Shown here: one piece after another, positions 17,201-24,469 of the stretch
Layout of the letters: every line of letters begins with the position of its first letter
Numbering within the stretch: position 1 is the stretch's first letter
Assembly (NCBI RefSeq): GCF_014203735.1
Contig: NZ_JACHJQ010000002.1
Coordinates: 62,001 to 126,000 of the forward strand
Direction of reading: 5' to 3'
From: Actinophytocola algeriensis
GTDB lineage: Bacteria; Actinomycetota; Actinomycetes; Mycobacteriales; Pseudonocardiaceae
DNA length: 64,000 bases
Notes under the pieces: model-generated
Database searches by the model: none
What the model was told of the DNA's origin: nothing
Seen by the model: only the letters and a program-made list of their open reading frames with translations
Position numbers and translations under genes: made by a program

Positions 17201-18544
17201 ACAGTGGACGCACCGGGGGCCGCCGCGGTCGGCGGGCTCGGCGGGGCCACGGTCGAGCTGATCGCCGGTGGCGCGGTCCGTCCGCTCGGGACGACCGACG
17301 CGGCGGGCAGGCTGTCGTTCGAGATCCCGGACCCGGTCGGCCGGTACACCGTCGTGGTGCGCAGGCCGACCCCCGAGGGTGGCGGCGACGCCTACCTGCT
17401 GCACCGCGAGATCACCGTGATCGACGACGACACGGTCTCGTTCGCACCACGGGTGCTCGCGTCCGGCGCACGGGCGTCGGTCGGCGAGAACTTCGCGGTG
17501 CGCGCGAACATCGCACTGGACGCCGCCGACGCACGGCACACCGGATCGGTGTTCCTGCGGCCGGAAGGCACCGCGCCGCACGGGTACCGCTACGAACCGG
17601 GCACCCTGGTGGCGACGCTGGACCGGTACGAGGCGGTCACCGTGCACTCGGTGGCGCACCTCGAGCAGGACTGGTTCCTGCCGAGCACCGTGGTCGGCGG
17701 GCTCGACTGGGTCGACCCGTACGACGTGTCGTTCTCCTTCGGCGGCCCCGCGCAGGTCTCCGTCGGTGACGTCGTCGCCGGCGCGGACGGCCAGGCCACC
17801 GTGGACTGGTCGGTGACCGACGCGCACGGCGTGCCGTTCGCGACGATCATGGCCTCGGACGTGCGGCCGTTCCTGACGCTGCCGGAACGGGCGGCGCTCG
17901 AGGACGTCGAGGGCCTGGTGCGGGCCGCGGTGCCGAACGAGCTCAAGCCGGTCCTGCGGTTGTTCGCACCCGACGGCACCCCGGTGCGCGCGGGCGCGGT
18001 CGACTGGGACGCGCGGCCGTTCACGTTCACGCTCGCGCCGGGCACCCCGGACGGGGCGTACCGGCTGGCGCTGGACGTGGACACCGGCGGCTACTCCGGT
18101 GACCTCACCGGCGAGGCGTCGCTGCGGGTCGGGTCGGAGCCGGTCGCCGAGGTGGCCGTGACGGACACGCGTGGCTCGTTCGTGCCGGGTACGCACACCC
18201 AGTACGACGTCCGCGCGGTCAACAGCGGCACCGCCGACTCCGGGCCGATGGCGTGGACGGTGCGGATCGCCGCCGGCCACACACTGGCACCGAAGGACGT
18301 GGTGCTGCGCCTGCGGGTCGGGAGCACGTGGCAGCGGGTGACGCTCACCCGTGACGGCGGCGCACTCACCGGCACCGTCGTCGCCGACGCGGCGGTCGCC
18401 GCCGGGTCCGAGCAGACCTGGCGGATGTCGTTGCTGCTGCGCACGGCAGGCACGTACACGGTCACCGACACGTTCTCCGGCACCGGTGTCTCCGTCACCA
18501 ACGCCGACGAACTGCTGGTGGCCGAACCGGTAGGCGTCCGGTAG
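14270..18544 (+). CDS. Large multidomain secreted S8 (subtilisin-type) serine peptidase
   Basis: 1424 residues; ATG at 14270 has a strong GAGGAGG box. An Arg-rich leader precedes a hydrophobic stretch (LAVATAVGLFAALSP), i.e. a long signal peptide. An inhibitor I9-like propeptide spans about 45-150. The catalytic triad is complete: D196 (LDTGVD), H244 (HGTHVAG) and S425 (SGTSMATPH). Downstream are two CarboxypepD_reg-like modules (about 490-660), a GATase1/ThuA-like domain (about 662-865), a CARDB-like domain (about 880-980) and further Ig-like beta domains to the end. There is no sorting signal, so it is presumably released into the medium. A 15-bp stem terminator follows. The membrane-anchored serpin encoded 2.2 kb upstream could protect the cell from it; that is speculation. 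Confidence 0.88.
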   Translation: MPHFPLRRRDRRRDRLRGQARPWLAVATAVGLFAALSPFHPPSESTPAQVAPELVAEVRAASAGEPVQALVMLPNAELSGDRDEVLTTLRDHAAETQADVTAAIGETATVVNRFWLTNMLLVEFPADTDTLTSLAAVPGIARLIPNFELTAPEPAPSTADVTPAAELTWGLQKIEAARAWQELGVDGSGVRIATLDTGVDITHPDLAGKMVTDNPADPDHPGGWMEFNASGGLVTSAPHDSAYHGTHVAGTIHGGATSGTAIGVAPGAEMMHGLVIPGGGGSFAQVAAGMQWAVAPTDATGAPAGRPADIVSMSLGGNGFHQEMIQPTRAIRALGSFPAFAIGNNCGSIGTASPGNVFESVAVGATDGSDNVASFSCGGVVRKNQWADPPADWPESWVKPDISAPGVDVYSASPGGGYRTLSGTSMATPHTAGTVALMLSAAGDLPVTEVLDVLADTAFWDDRYATAPPDTRFGRGRINAYEAARFVALDSGVEGTVTDAATGAPVSGATATIEPGGRRVTTGADGRFTTRLEPGDYTITTEAFGYDSATVDTTVAADSFATVDVALTALPSGQVTGKAVLDASGAGLPGATVKVLGVPTDLSATTGTDGGYTIAGIPAGTYRVAATHPVFRAPAQTEVTVTAGQATTADFTFGVPPRSVAIVDSSATRAAEYRDVVFAPRGIDTAIYGWDQLDQAARHATVVLGYGTLSNYNQQRFEAFLDATDASGAGVIFTDHAYTTGNGIRQLSRHTGQPVSTGSNTGGSGSAESFYEVTAEHPLLAGYAVGDRIPIDVSSNPKWAAWFTGYEGEGRQTIAGFGRTADGVLGGGIGVDQRANNRHVLLSLHGVSATRGPADWTPEATDLFLNSVTWASPAPDPNQAYYALSDLRVSPGVVKASENVTVTAQVKNVGKTAGTYNAELEVGGAVEATTPVQLSAGQSKTVTWTVDPDRLGTFAVRVEYLTGSFRVRAPRVDLVASTVDAPGAAAVGGLGGATVELIAGGAVRPLGTTDAAGRLSFEIPDPVGRYTVVVRRPTPEGGGDAYLLHREITVIDDDTVSFAPRVLASGARASVGENFAVRANIALDAADARHTGSVFLRPEGTAPHGYRYEPGTLVATLDRYEAVTVHSVAHLEQDWFLPSTVVGGLDWVDPYDVSFSFGGPAQVSVGDVVAGADGQATVDWSVTDAHGVPFATIMASDVRPFLTLPERAALEDVEGLVRAAVPNELKPVLRLFAPDGTPVRAGAVDWDARPFTFTLAPGTPDGAYRLALDVDTGGYSGDLTGEASLRVGSEPVAEVAVTDTRGSFVPGTHTQYDVRAVNSGTADSGPMAWTVRIAAGHTLAPKDVVLRLRVGSTWQRVTLTRDGGALTGTVVADAAVAAGSEQTWRMSLLLRTAGTYTVTDTFSGTGVSVTNADELLVAEPVGVR

Positions 18545-18550
18545 GGCACG

Positions 18551-18587
18551 GTCCGGTCCCGCGGCGCCGGTCGCCGCGGGACCGGAC
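18551..18587. terminator. Strong 15-bp stem terminator
   Basis: GTCCGGTCCCGCGGC (18551-18565) and GCCGCGGGACCGGAC (18573-18587) form a perfect stem with a 7-nt loop, 7 bp after the subtilase stop. It also faces the relic on the other strand. Confidence 0.85.
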
Positions 18588-18683
18588 TCAGCCCAGTGCC
18601 GCCAGCTCGGCCCTGACCAGTTCCGCGTCGCGCAGGCCGAGCCCGGTGTAGACCGCGATCGACCGGTCGTGGTGGAAACGCGC
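18588..18683 (-). pseudogene. Relic: C-terminus of a TPR-type protein
   Basis: On the minus strand, FHHDRSIAVYTGLGLRDAEL and VRAELAALG end in a TGA at 18590-18588. This is the usual last-helix pattern of actinobacterial tetratricopeptide proteins (xLAIYxELGxxxAxxVRxxLAxL). The match is lost upstream of about 18683, where a relic on the opposite strand begins. Confidence 0.45.
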
Positions 18684-18864
18684 GGTGGCGCCGGCTGGCG
18701 GTCGGCCTGGACTCCGAATCCTGTGGCTGGAAGCCGAAACCGGCGCGGTCACCGGGCACGACCACACCACCGGCCGGGTGCACGCGCTCGCCGCACACCC
18801 GGCCGTGGGGGTACTGGCCGCGACCGATCATGGACTGCGCCGCGTCGCCCCGGGTCAGGGGTAG
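18683..18864 (+). pseudogene. Relic: C-terminal WD40-like propeller fragment with a frameshift
   Basis: Frame from 18683 reads RWRRLAVGLDSES. A one-base shift near 18718 continues as LWLEAETGAVTGHDHTTGRV and HALAAHPAVGVLAATDHGLR to TAG at 18862-18864. The two pieces fit consecutive strands of one propeller blade. No start codon or other blades remain. Its end overlaps the 3' end of the convergent DUF5682 gene. Confidence 0.5.
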
Positions 18865-21641
18865 GTCAGCAGTTCCTCCAGTGCCAGCGCGGTGTCCGGG
18901 TACTGACCGAGCAGAGCGCTGCCCGGCGTTTCCGGTGGCCCGCCGTCGCCCGTCTCCCAGGTGCCGTCGCAGCCCAGGAGGTCCGCGACCGCGTCGCACG
19001 TCGCGGGGTGGGCCGCCAGCAGCGGGAGACCGCGGCTCTGCCGCGCACGCCGCACCACCGGCACCGCTTCCTCCGCCAGCCACGGCGGCACCCACTCGTC
19101 CAGCGCCGCCAGCCTGCTCGGGAAGATCCGCCCGGCCTCGCGGATCAGCAGCGGCGCCAGGTCCGCGCCGCCGGCCTTCAGGGTGGTGATCAGGGTCGGC
19201 AGCCACGGCAGCAGCACCGGGTCCGGCAGGCGCGCGAACGCGTTCGACACCGCCTCCACCACGAAGTCGGCCAGCCCCGGCGCGGGTTCCAGCGCGTGCA
19301 CGAAACCGCTGAGGTACCGAGGGTAGGCGGGCAGCACCAGCGGGTTGCCGAGCAGCTCGTCGCACCGCGTCCGCAGCTCCGCCCGCGACAGGGTGCCGAG
19401 CTGCACCTGCGCGGCCCACAGCAACGCCACCTTCGCCGGGTCCTCCGGGTGCGACTGCGCGACCGCCAGTTCCAGCTGGGTGCGGTCGCAGCCCAGCGAC
19501 AGCGCCAGCCCTTCCATGCTGAACAGGAAGCCCAGCATCGCGGCCACCTGGTCGACGCTCGCGTCCTCGTCGGTGAACGCCGTCGGCAGCAGCGTGCAGT
19601 AGTGCGCGTAGCCGGTCTTGACGAACGACTCGATCCACGCGGGCAGCACCGGTTCGCTGGTCCGGTAGAACGCCAGCAGCCGCCGCACCCGCCGCAGCAC
19701 CTCCGGTGCGCCGTCGGCACTGCGCTCGGTCGCCAGCACCTCGAGCGCGCGGGTGCCCAGCTCGCCGGCGAGGCGGTGGCTGCGCAGGTACAGCGTCGCG
19801 TCCTCGACGGCCGCCAGCACGCTCGCCGCGGTCGCCCTCGGGCCGTACGCGCCGCGCCGCAGGCGTTGCTCGAGGACCTGTTCGATGCTGACGCCCTCGT
19901 AGCCCAGCTCGATGAGCGCACGCTGGTGCGTGCCGATCGCGAGGTCCCACGACTCCTGGATGGGGCGTTCGCCGAGGCGCCGCTCCCCCATGATCGGCCG
20001 CGCCGCGCCGTACGGCATCAGGTACCGCAACATCCACAGCAGGTCCGAACACGGCTCGAGGTCCGGGTTGGACGCGATGTCGAGCAGTGCCCGCCGCACG
20101 CCGCGCTGCTGGAGGTTGAGCTCCAGCGGCGCGAGCCGGTCGTACACGTCGCGGGCCAGCGGCGGCAGCGCGTCGTAGCCGACCTGGCCGATCCGGTCGC
20201 CGCCCATCATGATCTCGACGATGCGGCGCACGTCCCGGCGGCCCGGCACGGTGTCCTTCTCGATGCACGTGACGGCCGCGTCCTGGAAGTCGTACGGGGT
20301 GGGCTTGGCCCGGTCCCGCATGCCCGCCAGCAGGATCGACGTCTCGAACACCGCGATGGCGTCGGCGGTCGAGGAGAGGTAGCCGTTGCGGCGCGCGGCG
20401 CGCACGACCTCCACCGACCAGCCCAGCAGCTCGGCCTCGTCGAGGCGGTCGAGCACGGGCGGCCGCTGGAGGAACCCCGTCAGGTGGTCCGACGGGGCGA
20501 TCTCCGGTGCGGGAGCGGGAAGCGCGGCGGCTTTCTTCTTCTTGGCGCCACCGGCCTGCCCGGCGAGCCGGAACGGCTGCACCTTGGTGCGCTTCAGGTT
20601 CTTCGCCCACTCCGTCGCCGCGATCGACACCGAGCCGGCGGCCAGGCCGAACTGTGCCTCGATCGCCGCGTGGCTGGACGGGATCAGGCCGTGCTGCCAC
20701 TTGCTCGCGGTGCGCGGGCTGATCTCGAACGTGCCGGTGCCCGCGGTGCCGTTGACGCCGAACTCCGCTACCCGGCTCGACGCGTGGAACGCGCCGCACA
20801 CGTAGAGGCAGTCGGCGACGTCGGTGCCGGTCGCGTCCAGGTGCTCCCGCATGCGTGTCCACATGTACCGCTCGCGGTCCTCGTCCACCCGCACCCGGTG
20901 CGGGTCACCGGGCGCGAGACGCCGGAACAGGCTGCCGATCAACAGCATCACCTGCCGGTAGGTGTCGTGGTCGCTGTCGCCGAGCGGCAGCTCGACGTAC
21001 TGGTGCCACCACTCCGACCAGTGCCGCACCCTGCCGTGGTGCAGCAGGTGTTCCTCCAGCTCGGCGAACCGCGGCCGCAGGTCGCCGATCTCCACGCCGA
21101 CCGCGTCGCCGTGCAGTGCCGCCTCCTCATCGGGCGGGGCTGAGTCCGGGTCCGTCTGCTGCGCCTCGGTTCCCCGGTTGTCCCACTGGAAGACGTGGTC
21201 GGAGGACCGGTCCACGAGGACCAGCTCCACGCCGGGTGTGTCCAGCGCGTAGGAGATCGCCTGGTACTCGGCCGACGCCTCGGTGATCGGCGCGACCACC
21301 GACAGCGGCGCCCACTCGGCGGGGAAGCCGTCGACGTCGGTGGCGAACGCCTGCACCGCCACGGGGAGCCTGCAGTTGCGCAGCTCCGTCAGCAGCGGCG
21401 CCATGTCCTCGCACAGCTCCAGGTAGATCACCTTCGGCTGCTTCTCCCGCAGCCGCCGCGCCATCGCGACGGCCGACGCGGGCGAGTGGTGGCAGACCGG
21501 GAAGATCTCCAGGGGTTCGGCCACGGCGCGGTCGACGTCGTCGACGATGCCGAGCAGGATGCCTTCCAGCGCACCGGGCCCGTCGGCGAACGTGGCCGCG
21601 GCTTCGGAGAGCTGCGTGCGCAGTGCCTCGAACTCACTCAC
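18855..21641 (-). CDS. DUF5682 family protein (YehM-like) of a MoxR-VWA system
   Basis: 928 residues from GTG at 21641 (VSEFEALRTQLSEAAATFAD), preceded by AGGCGAGG. Longer in-frame starts lack a ribosome site. The N-terminal third carries the family core: EIFPVCHHSPASAVAMARRL, KVIYLELCEDMAPLL and LVLVDRSSDHVFQWD, a TIKI/EreA-like arrangement of His and acidic residues that could be an enzymatic or metal site. A Lys-Lys-rich linker (residues about 362-380) precedes a long alpha-helical C-terminus. It is the last gene of the SWIM/DUF5691/VWA/MoxR cluster. The E. coli homologue, as I recall, is yehM beside yehL and yehP. No biochemical function is established. A 175-bp gap before it may hold its own promoter. 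Confidence 0.8.
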   Translation of the reverse strand: MSEFEALRTQLSEAAATFADGPGALEGILLGIVDDVDRAVAEPLEIFPVCHHSPASAVAMARRLREKQPKVIYLELCEDMAPLLTELRNCRLPVAVQAFATDVDGFPAEWAPLSVVAPITEASAEYQAISYALDTPGVELVLVDRSSDHVFQWDNRGTEAQQTDPDSAPPDEEAALHGDAVGVEIGDLRPRFAELEEHLLHHGRVRHWSEWWHQYVELPLGDSDHDTYRQVMLLIGSLFRRLAPGDPHRVRVDEDRERYMWTRMREHLDATGTDVADCLYVCGAFHASSRVAEFGVNGTAGTGTFEISPRTASKWQHGLIPSSHAAIEAQFGLAAGSVSIAATEWAKNLKRTKVQPFRLAGQAGGAKKKKAAALPAPAPEIAPSDHLTGFLQRPPVLDRLDEAELLGWSVEVVRAARRNGYLSSTADAIAVFETSILLAGMRDRAKPTPYDFQDAAVTCIEKDTVPGRRDVRRIVEIMMGGDRIGQVGYDALPPLARDVYDRLAPLELNLQQRGVRRALLDIASNPDLEPCSDLLWMLRYLMPYGAARPIMGERRLGERPIQESWDLAIGTHQRALIELGYEGVSIEQVLEQRLRRGAYGPRATAASVLAAVEDATLYLRSHRLAGELGTRALEVLATERSADGAPEVLRRVRRLLAFYRTSEPVLPAWIESFVKTGYAHYCTLLPTAFTDEDASVDQVAAMLGFLFSMEGLALSLGCDRTQLELAVAQSHPEDPAKVALLWAAQVQLGTLSRAELRTRCDELLGNPLVLPAYPRYLSGFVHALEPAPGLADFVVEAVSNAFARLPDPVLLPWLPTLITTLKAGGADLAPLLIREAGRIFPSRLAALDEWVPPWLAEEAVPVVRRARQSRGLPLLAAHPATCDAVADLLGCDGTWETGDGGPPETPGSALLGQYPDTALALEELLTYP

Positions 21642-21710
21642 GACGACACCTCGCCTGCCCCGCCCGACGCTCTCCATATGGCAACGAACGAACCGCCCAT
21701 CCTGCTCCCC

Positions 21711-21758
21711 GAACCGGTACGAAAGCTCCCTGAACCCGTGCGAAAGTCCCATTCGCAC
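21711..21758. promoter_or_regulatory. Direct and inverted repeats upstream of the DUF5682 gene
   Basis: GAACCGGTACGAAAG and GAACCCGTGCGAAAG are 21 bp apart (from 21711 and 21732). The second overlaps a 7-bp inverted repeat, GTGCGAA (21738-21744) and TTCGCAC (21752-21758). The 175-bp gap otherwise holds nothing. It may be an operator, or a weak attenuator between the MoxR and DUF5682 genes. Confidence 0.35.
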
Positions 21759-21816
21759 GCCCAACCGCGGGTGCGGTGCCGTGCTGAGCGTCGACGGTTC
21801 GCTCCGCGAGCTCCGC

Positions 21817-22953
21817 TCACGACAGGGTGGCGATCGTGTCGCGGCCGCCCTCGAGGAACTCCGGCCAGTCGCCGCCCTCGTCCTTGCTGCGCGGCTCGAC
21901 CACGCCGTGCAGGTACTTGTTGAGGATCGCGAGGTCCTCCGGCGCGCGCCGGGACAGCGACCCGACGAGCGACGACGCGAGGGTGCGGGCGGTCAGCGCC
22001 TGCTGTCCGAAGAAGTTGCTGTGCAGGATCGCGTCCTCCAGCACCCCGATCTGCTCGGCGGTGGACAGCGCGGACTCCAGCTTCTCGTCGTCGCTGCCCG
22101 CCGCGGCCGCCGAGGCACGCAGGTCCGCGAAGCTGCGCAGCAGCACGTCGAGCAGCGTCGGCGGCACGTCCAGCTCGATCTGGTGGCGGCGCAGCAGTTC
22201 CTCGGTGCGGAAGCGGACGATCTCCGCCTCGCTCTTCTTGTTCGTCACCACCGGGATCCGCACGAAGTTGAAGCGCCGCTTCAGCGCCGATGACAGGTCG
22301 TTGACGCCCCGGTCGCGGCTGTTGGCGGTCGCGATGATCGAGAACCCGGGCTTGGCGAACACGATGTTGTCGCTGTTCCCGTCGCTGTTCCTGTCACCGC
22401 CCAGCTCCGGCACGGAGATGTACTTCTCCGACAGGATCGAGATCAGCGCGTCCTGCACGTCGCTGGTGGAGCGGGTCAGTTCCTCGAAGCGGCCGATGGA
22501 ACCCTGCTCCATCGCGGTCATGATCGGCGACGGGATCATCGACTCCCGCGACTGTCCCTTCGCGATGACCATGGACACGTTCCACGAGTACTTGATGTGG
22601 TCCTCGGTGGTGCCCGCCGTGCCCTGCACGACGAGCGTCGAGTTGCGGGAGATCGCGGCGGACAGCAGCTCGGCCAGCCAGCTCTTGCCGGTGCCGGGGT
22701 CACCGATCAGCAGCAGACCGCGGTCCGAAGCGAGCGTGACGATGGCGCGCTCGACGAAACTCCGGTCCCCGAACCACTTCTGTGCGATCTCCCGGTCCAG
22801 GCCGTCGGCGCGCTCGGCGCCCAGGACGAACAGGCGGACCATCTTCGGGGACAGCCGCCAGGCGAACGGCTTGGGGTTGTCGTCGACCGACTCGAGCCAG
22901 TCCAGCTCGTCGGCGTACTTGAGTTCGGCGGGGGCGCGCAACAGGTCGGACAT
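21817..22953 (-). CDS. MoxR-family AAA ATPase (YehL-like)
   Basis: 378 residues. Walker A GDPGTGKS lies at 84-91. Walker B-like RFEELTRSTSDVQDALISIL, the sensor-1 region IIATANSRDRG and the Arg-finger region LKRRFNF follow, all typical of MoxR/AAA_5. The N-terminal 60 residues include a long helical extension seen in the YehL subgroup. MoxR ATPases act as chaperones that insert cofactors or metals, or remodel VWA-domain partners. ATG at 22953 has an AAAGG box and is 22 bp after the VWA gene. The cluster order supports a ternary MoxR/VWA/SWIM complex in the cytoplasm. Confidence 0.9.
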   Translation of the reverse strand: MSDLLRAPAELKYADELDWLESVDDNPKPFAWRLSPKMVRLFVLGAERADGLDREIAQKWFGDRSFVERAIVTLASDRGLLLIGDPGTGKSWLAELLSAAISRNSTLVVQGTAGTTEDHIKYSWNVSMVIAKGQSRESMIPSPIMTAMEQGSIGRFEELTRSTSDVQDALISILSEKYISVPELGGDRNSDGNSDNIVFAKPGFSIIATANSRDRGVNDLSSALKRRFNFVRIPVVTNKKSEAEIVRFRTEELLRRHQIELDVPPTLLDVLLRSFADLRASAAAAGSDDEKLESALSTAEQIGVLEDAILHSNFFGQQALTARTLASSLVGSLSRRAPEDLAILNKYLHGVVEPRSKDEGGDWPEFLEGGRDTIATLS

Positions 22954-22975
22954 GTAGGACAGGCCTTTCTGGGGA

Positions 22976-24469
22976 TCAGGAAGTAAGGAAAGTCTTGAGC
23001 TCGTGCACGAGCTTGCCGATGTGGCCGGAGATCACTGGTGTGCCGAGGTCCTTGAAACGCTCCCGGAACCACGGGTTGACGGCACCGCGGCCACCGCTGG
23101 TGACCGAGCCGACGGGGATGAACTTCGCGCCGGAGCGGTGGATCGCCGCCATGGACTCGAACAGCTGCTCGACCCGCGTCTCGTAGAAGTCCGAGATCCA
23201 CACGACGACGGTGTTGCGCGGCTCGGCGATCTTCGGCTGTGTCAGCCCCATCGCGACCATGCCGTCGTTGCCGCCACCGAGGTTGGTGCGCAGCAACGTC
23301 TCGAACGGGTCGTGGACCCACGGCGTGAGGTCCAGGGCCTGGGTGTCGTAGGCGATCAGGTGCACGTCCACCTTCGGCAGCCCGGCGAAGATCGACGCGA
23401 GGATCGCGCAGTTGACCATCGAGTCCACCATGGACCCGGACTGGTCGACGACCGCGATCAGCCGCTGCGGGGTCGTCTTGCGCGCGGTCTGCTTGTAGTA
23501 CAGGCGGTCGACGTACAGCCGCTCCTCGTCGGGACTCCAGTTGACGAGGTTCTTCCAGATCGTGCGGTCGAGGTCGAGGTTGCGGTAGACCCGTTTGGGC
23601 GGCACGCTCCGGTCCACCGCGCCGACCGACGCCTTCTCCACCTGGGTGCGCAGCACCTCGGCGACCTCGTCGACGAACCGGCGGATCAGCGACTTGGCGT
23701 TGGCCAGCGCCACCCCGGACAGGTTGTTCTTGTCCCGCAGCAACTGTTCGATCAGCGACATGCTCGGGGTGAGCTGCGCGGCCAGCGTGGGATCGGCGAG
23801 CACCTCACGCAGCTGCATGCGGTTGACGAGGTCGGCCTCGAGGTCGGCCAGCTCCGGGCCGATGCCCGGCATCAGCGTGCTGAGGTCCGGCATCGGCGCG
23901 CCGCCGCTCGTGCCCCGCCCGGACCGGCCCCGCAGATCCCCCGGCCGGCAGCCGAGTGCCCGCTCCAGCCAGCCAGCGTCCGCCTGCCACTGGGACAGCT
24001 GTCCCGCGGTGACGTTGCCGGCCCCGGTGGCGAAGACGTTCAGCAGCACCTTCGACACCAGTGCCGCGCGCCGCACCTCGGCGGCCCCGTCTCGCTCCGC
24101 AGTGCCGTCCCGCTCCGCGGTGCCGTCCCGCTCCACAGTGCCGTCCCGCTCCACAGTGCCGTCCCGCTCCACAGTGCCGTCCCGCTCCACAGTGCCGTCC
24201 CGCTCCGCAGTGCCGTCTCGCTGCGCAGTGCCGTCTCGCTGCGCGCTGGCCTCGGGCACCATCAGGCCGTCGAACTCGGCGGCCAGCTCGGGGTGGCGCT
24301 GGACGATCGCGTCGACGGACGCGTGCGGGTCCAGCAACGCGGGCGGCAGGCCGAGGTCGTCGACGACGGCGACGCTCGCCGACTCCAGGCTCGCCTGCTC
24401 CTCGTGGTCGAAGAGCCGCGCGAGGAGCCGCCAGTACAGGACCTGGCGGCGGTTGTCGTGGGTGCTCAC
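22976..24469 (-). CDS. VWA-domain protein (YehP-like) with hexapeptide tandem repeat
   Basis: 497 residues; GTG at 24469 overlaps the DUF5691 stop by 4 nt. The C-terminal VWA domain (about 325-497) has a complete MIDAS: VVDQSGSM near residue 338, the later Thr/Asn region (LRTNLGGGNDG) and the Asp in VVVWISDFYE. The N-terminal helical part (VLYWRLLARLFDHEEQASLE) is typical of VWA partners of MoxR. Between them, about residues 76-129, are nine copies of a charged hexapeptide, (A/V)(E/Q)RDGT, from an 18-bp tandem repeat. The repeat should be disordered and may be length-variable. VWA proteins bind metal-dependent partners and are activated by the adjacent MoxR ATPase. Confidence 0.88.
   Translation of the reverse strand: MSTHDNRRQVLYWRLLARLFDHEEQASLESASVAVVDDLGLPPALLDPHASVDAIVQRHPELAAEFDGLMVPEASAQRDGTAQRDGTAERDGTVERDGTVERDGTVERDGTVERDGTAERDGTAERDGAAEVRRAALVSKVLLNVFATGAGNVTAGQLSQWQADAGWLERALGCRPGDLRGRSGRGTSGGAPMPDLSTLMPGIGPELADLEADLVNRMQLREVLADPTLAAQLTPSMSLIEQLLRDKNNLSGVALANAKSLIRRFVDEVAEVLRTQVEKASVGAVDRSVPPKRVYRNLDLDRTIWKNLVNWSPDEERLYVDRLYYKQTARKTTPQRLIAVVDQSGSMVDSMVNCAILASIFAGLPKVDVHLIAYDTQALDLTPWVHDPFETLLRTNLGGGNDGMVAMGLTQPKIAEPRNTVVVWISDFYETRVEQLFESMAAIHRSGAKFIPVGSVTSGGRGAVNPWFRERFKDLGTPVISGHIGKLVHELKTFLTS
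24081..24242. repeat. 18-bp minisatellite, nine units, inside the VWA gene
   Basis: Nine head-to-tail units begin at 24081, 24099, 24117, 24135, 24153, 24171, 24189, 24207 and 24225. The commonest unit is ACAGTGCCGTCCCGCTCC, identical in four consecutive copies. All differences are single substitutions. The unit length is a multiple of three, so copy change keeps the frame and adds or removes hexapeptides. Confidence 0.95.

Noticed and set aside
24081-24242. CRISPR-like array
   Set aside because: Units are 18 bp, directly adjacent, with no spacers, and lie in frame inside a coding gene.
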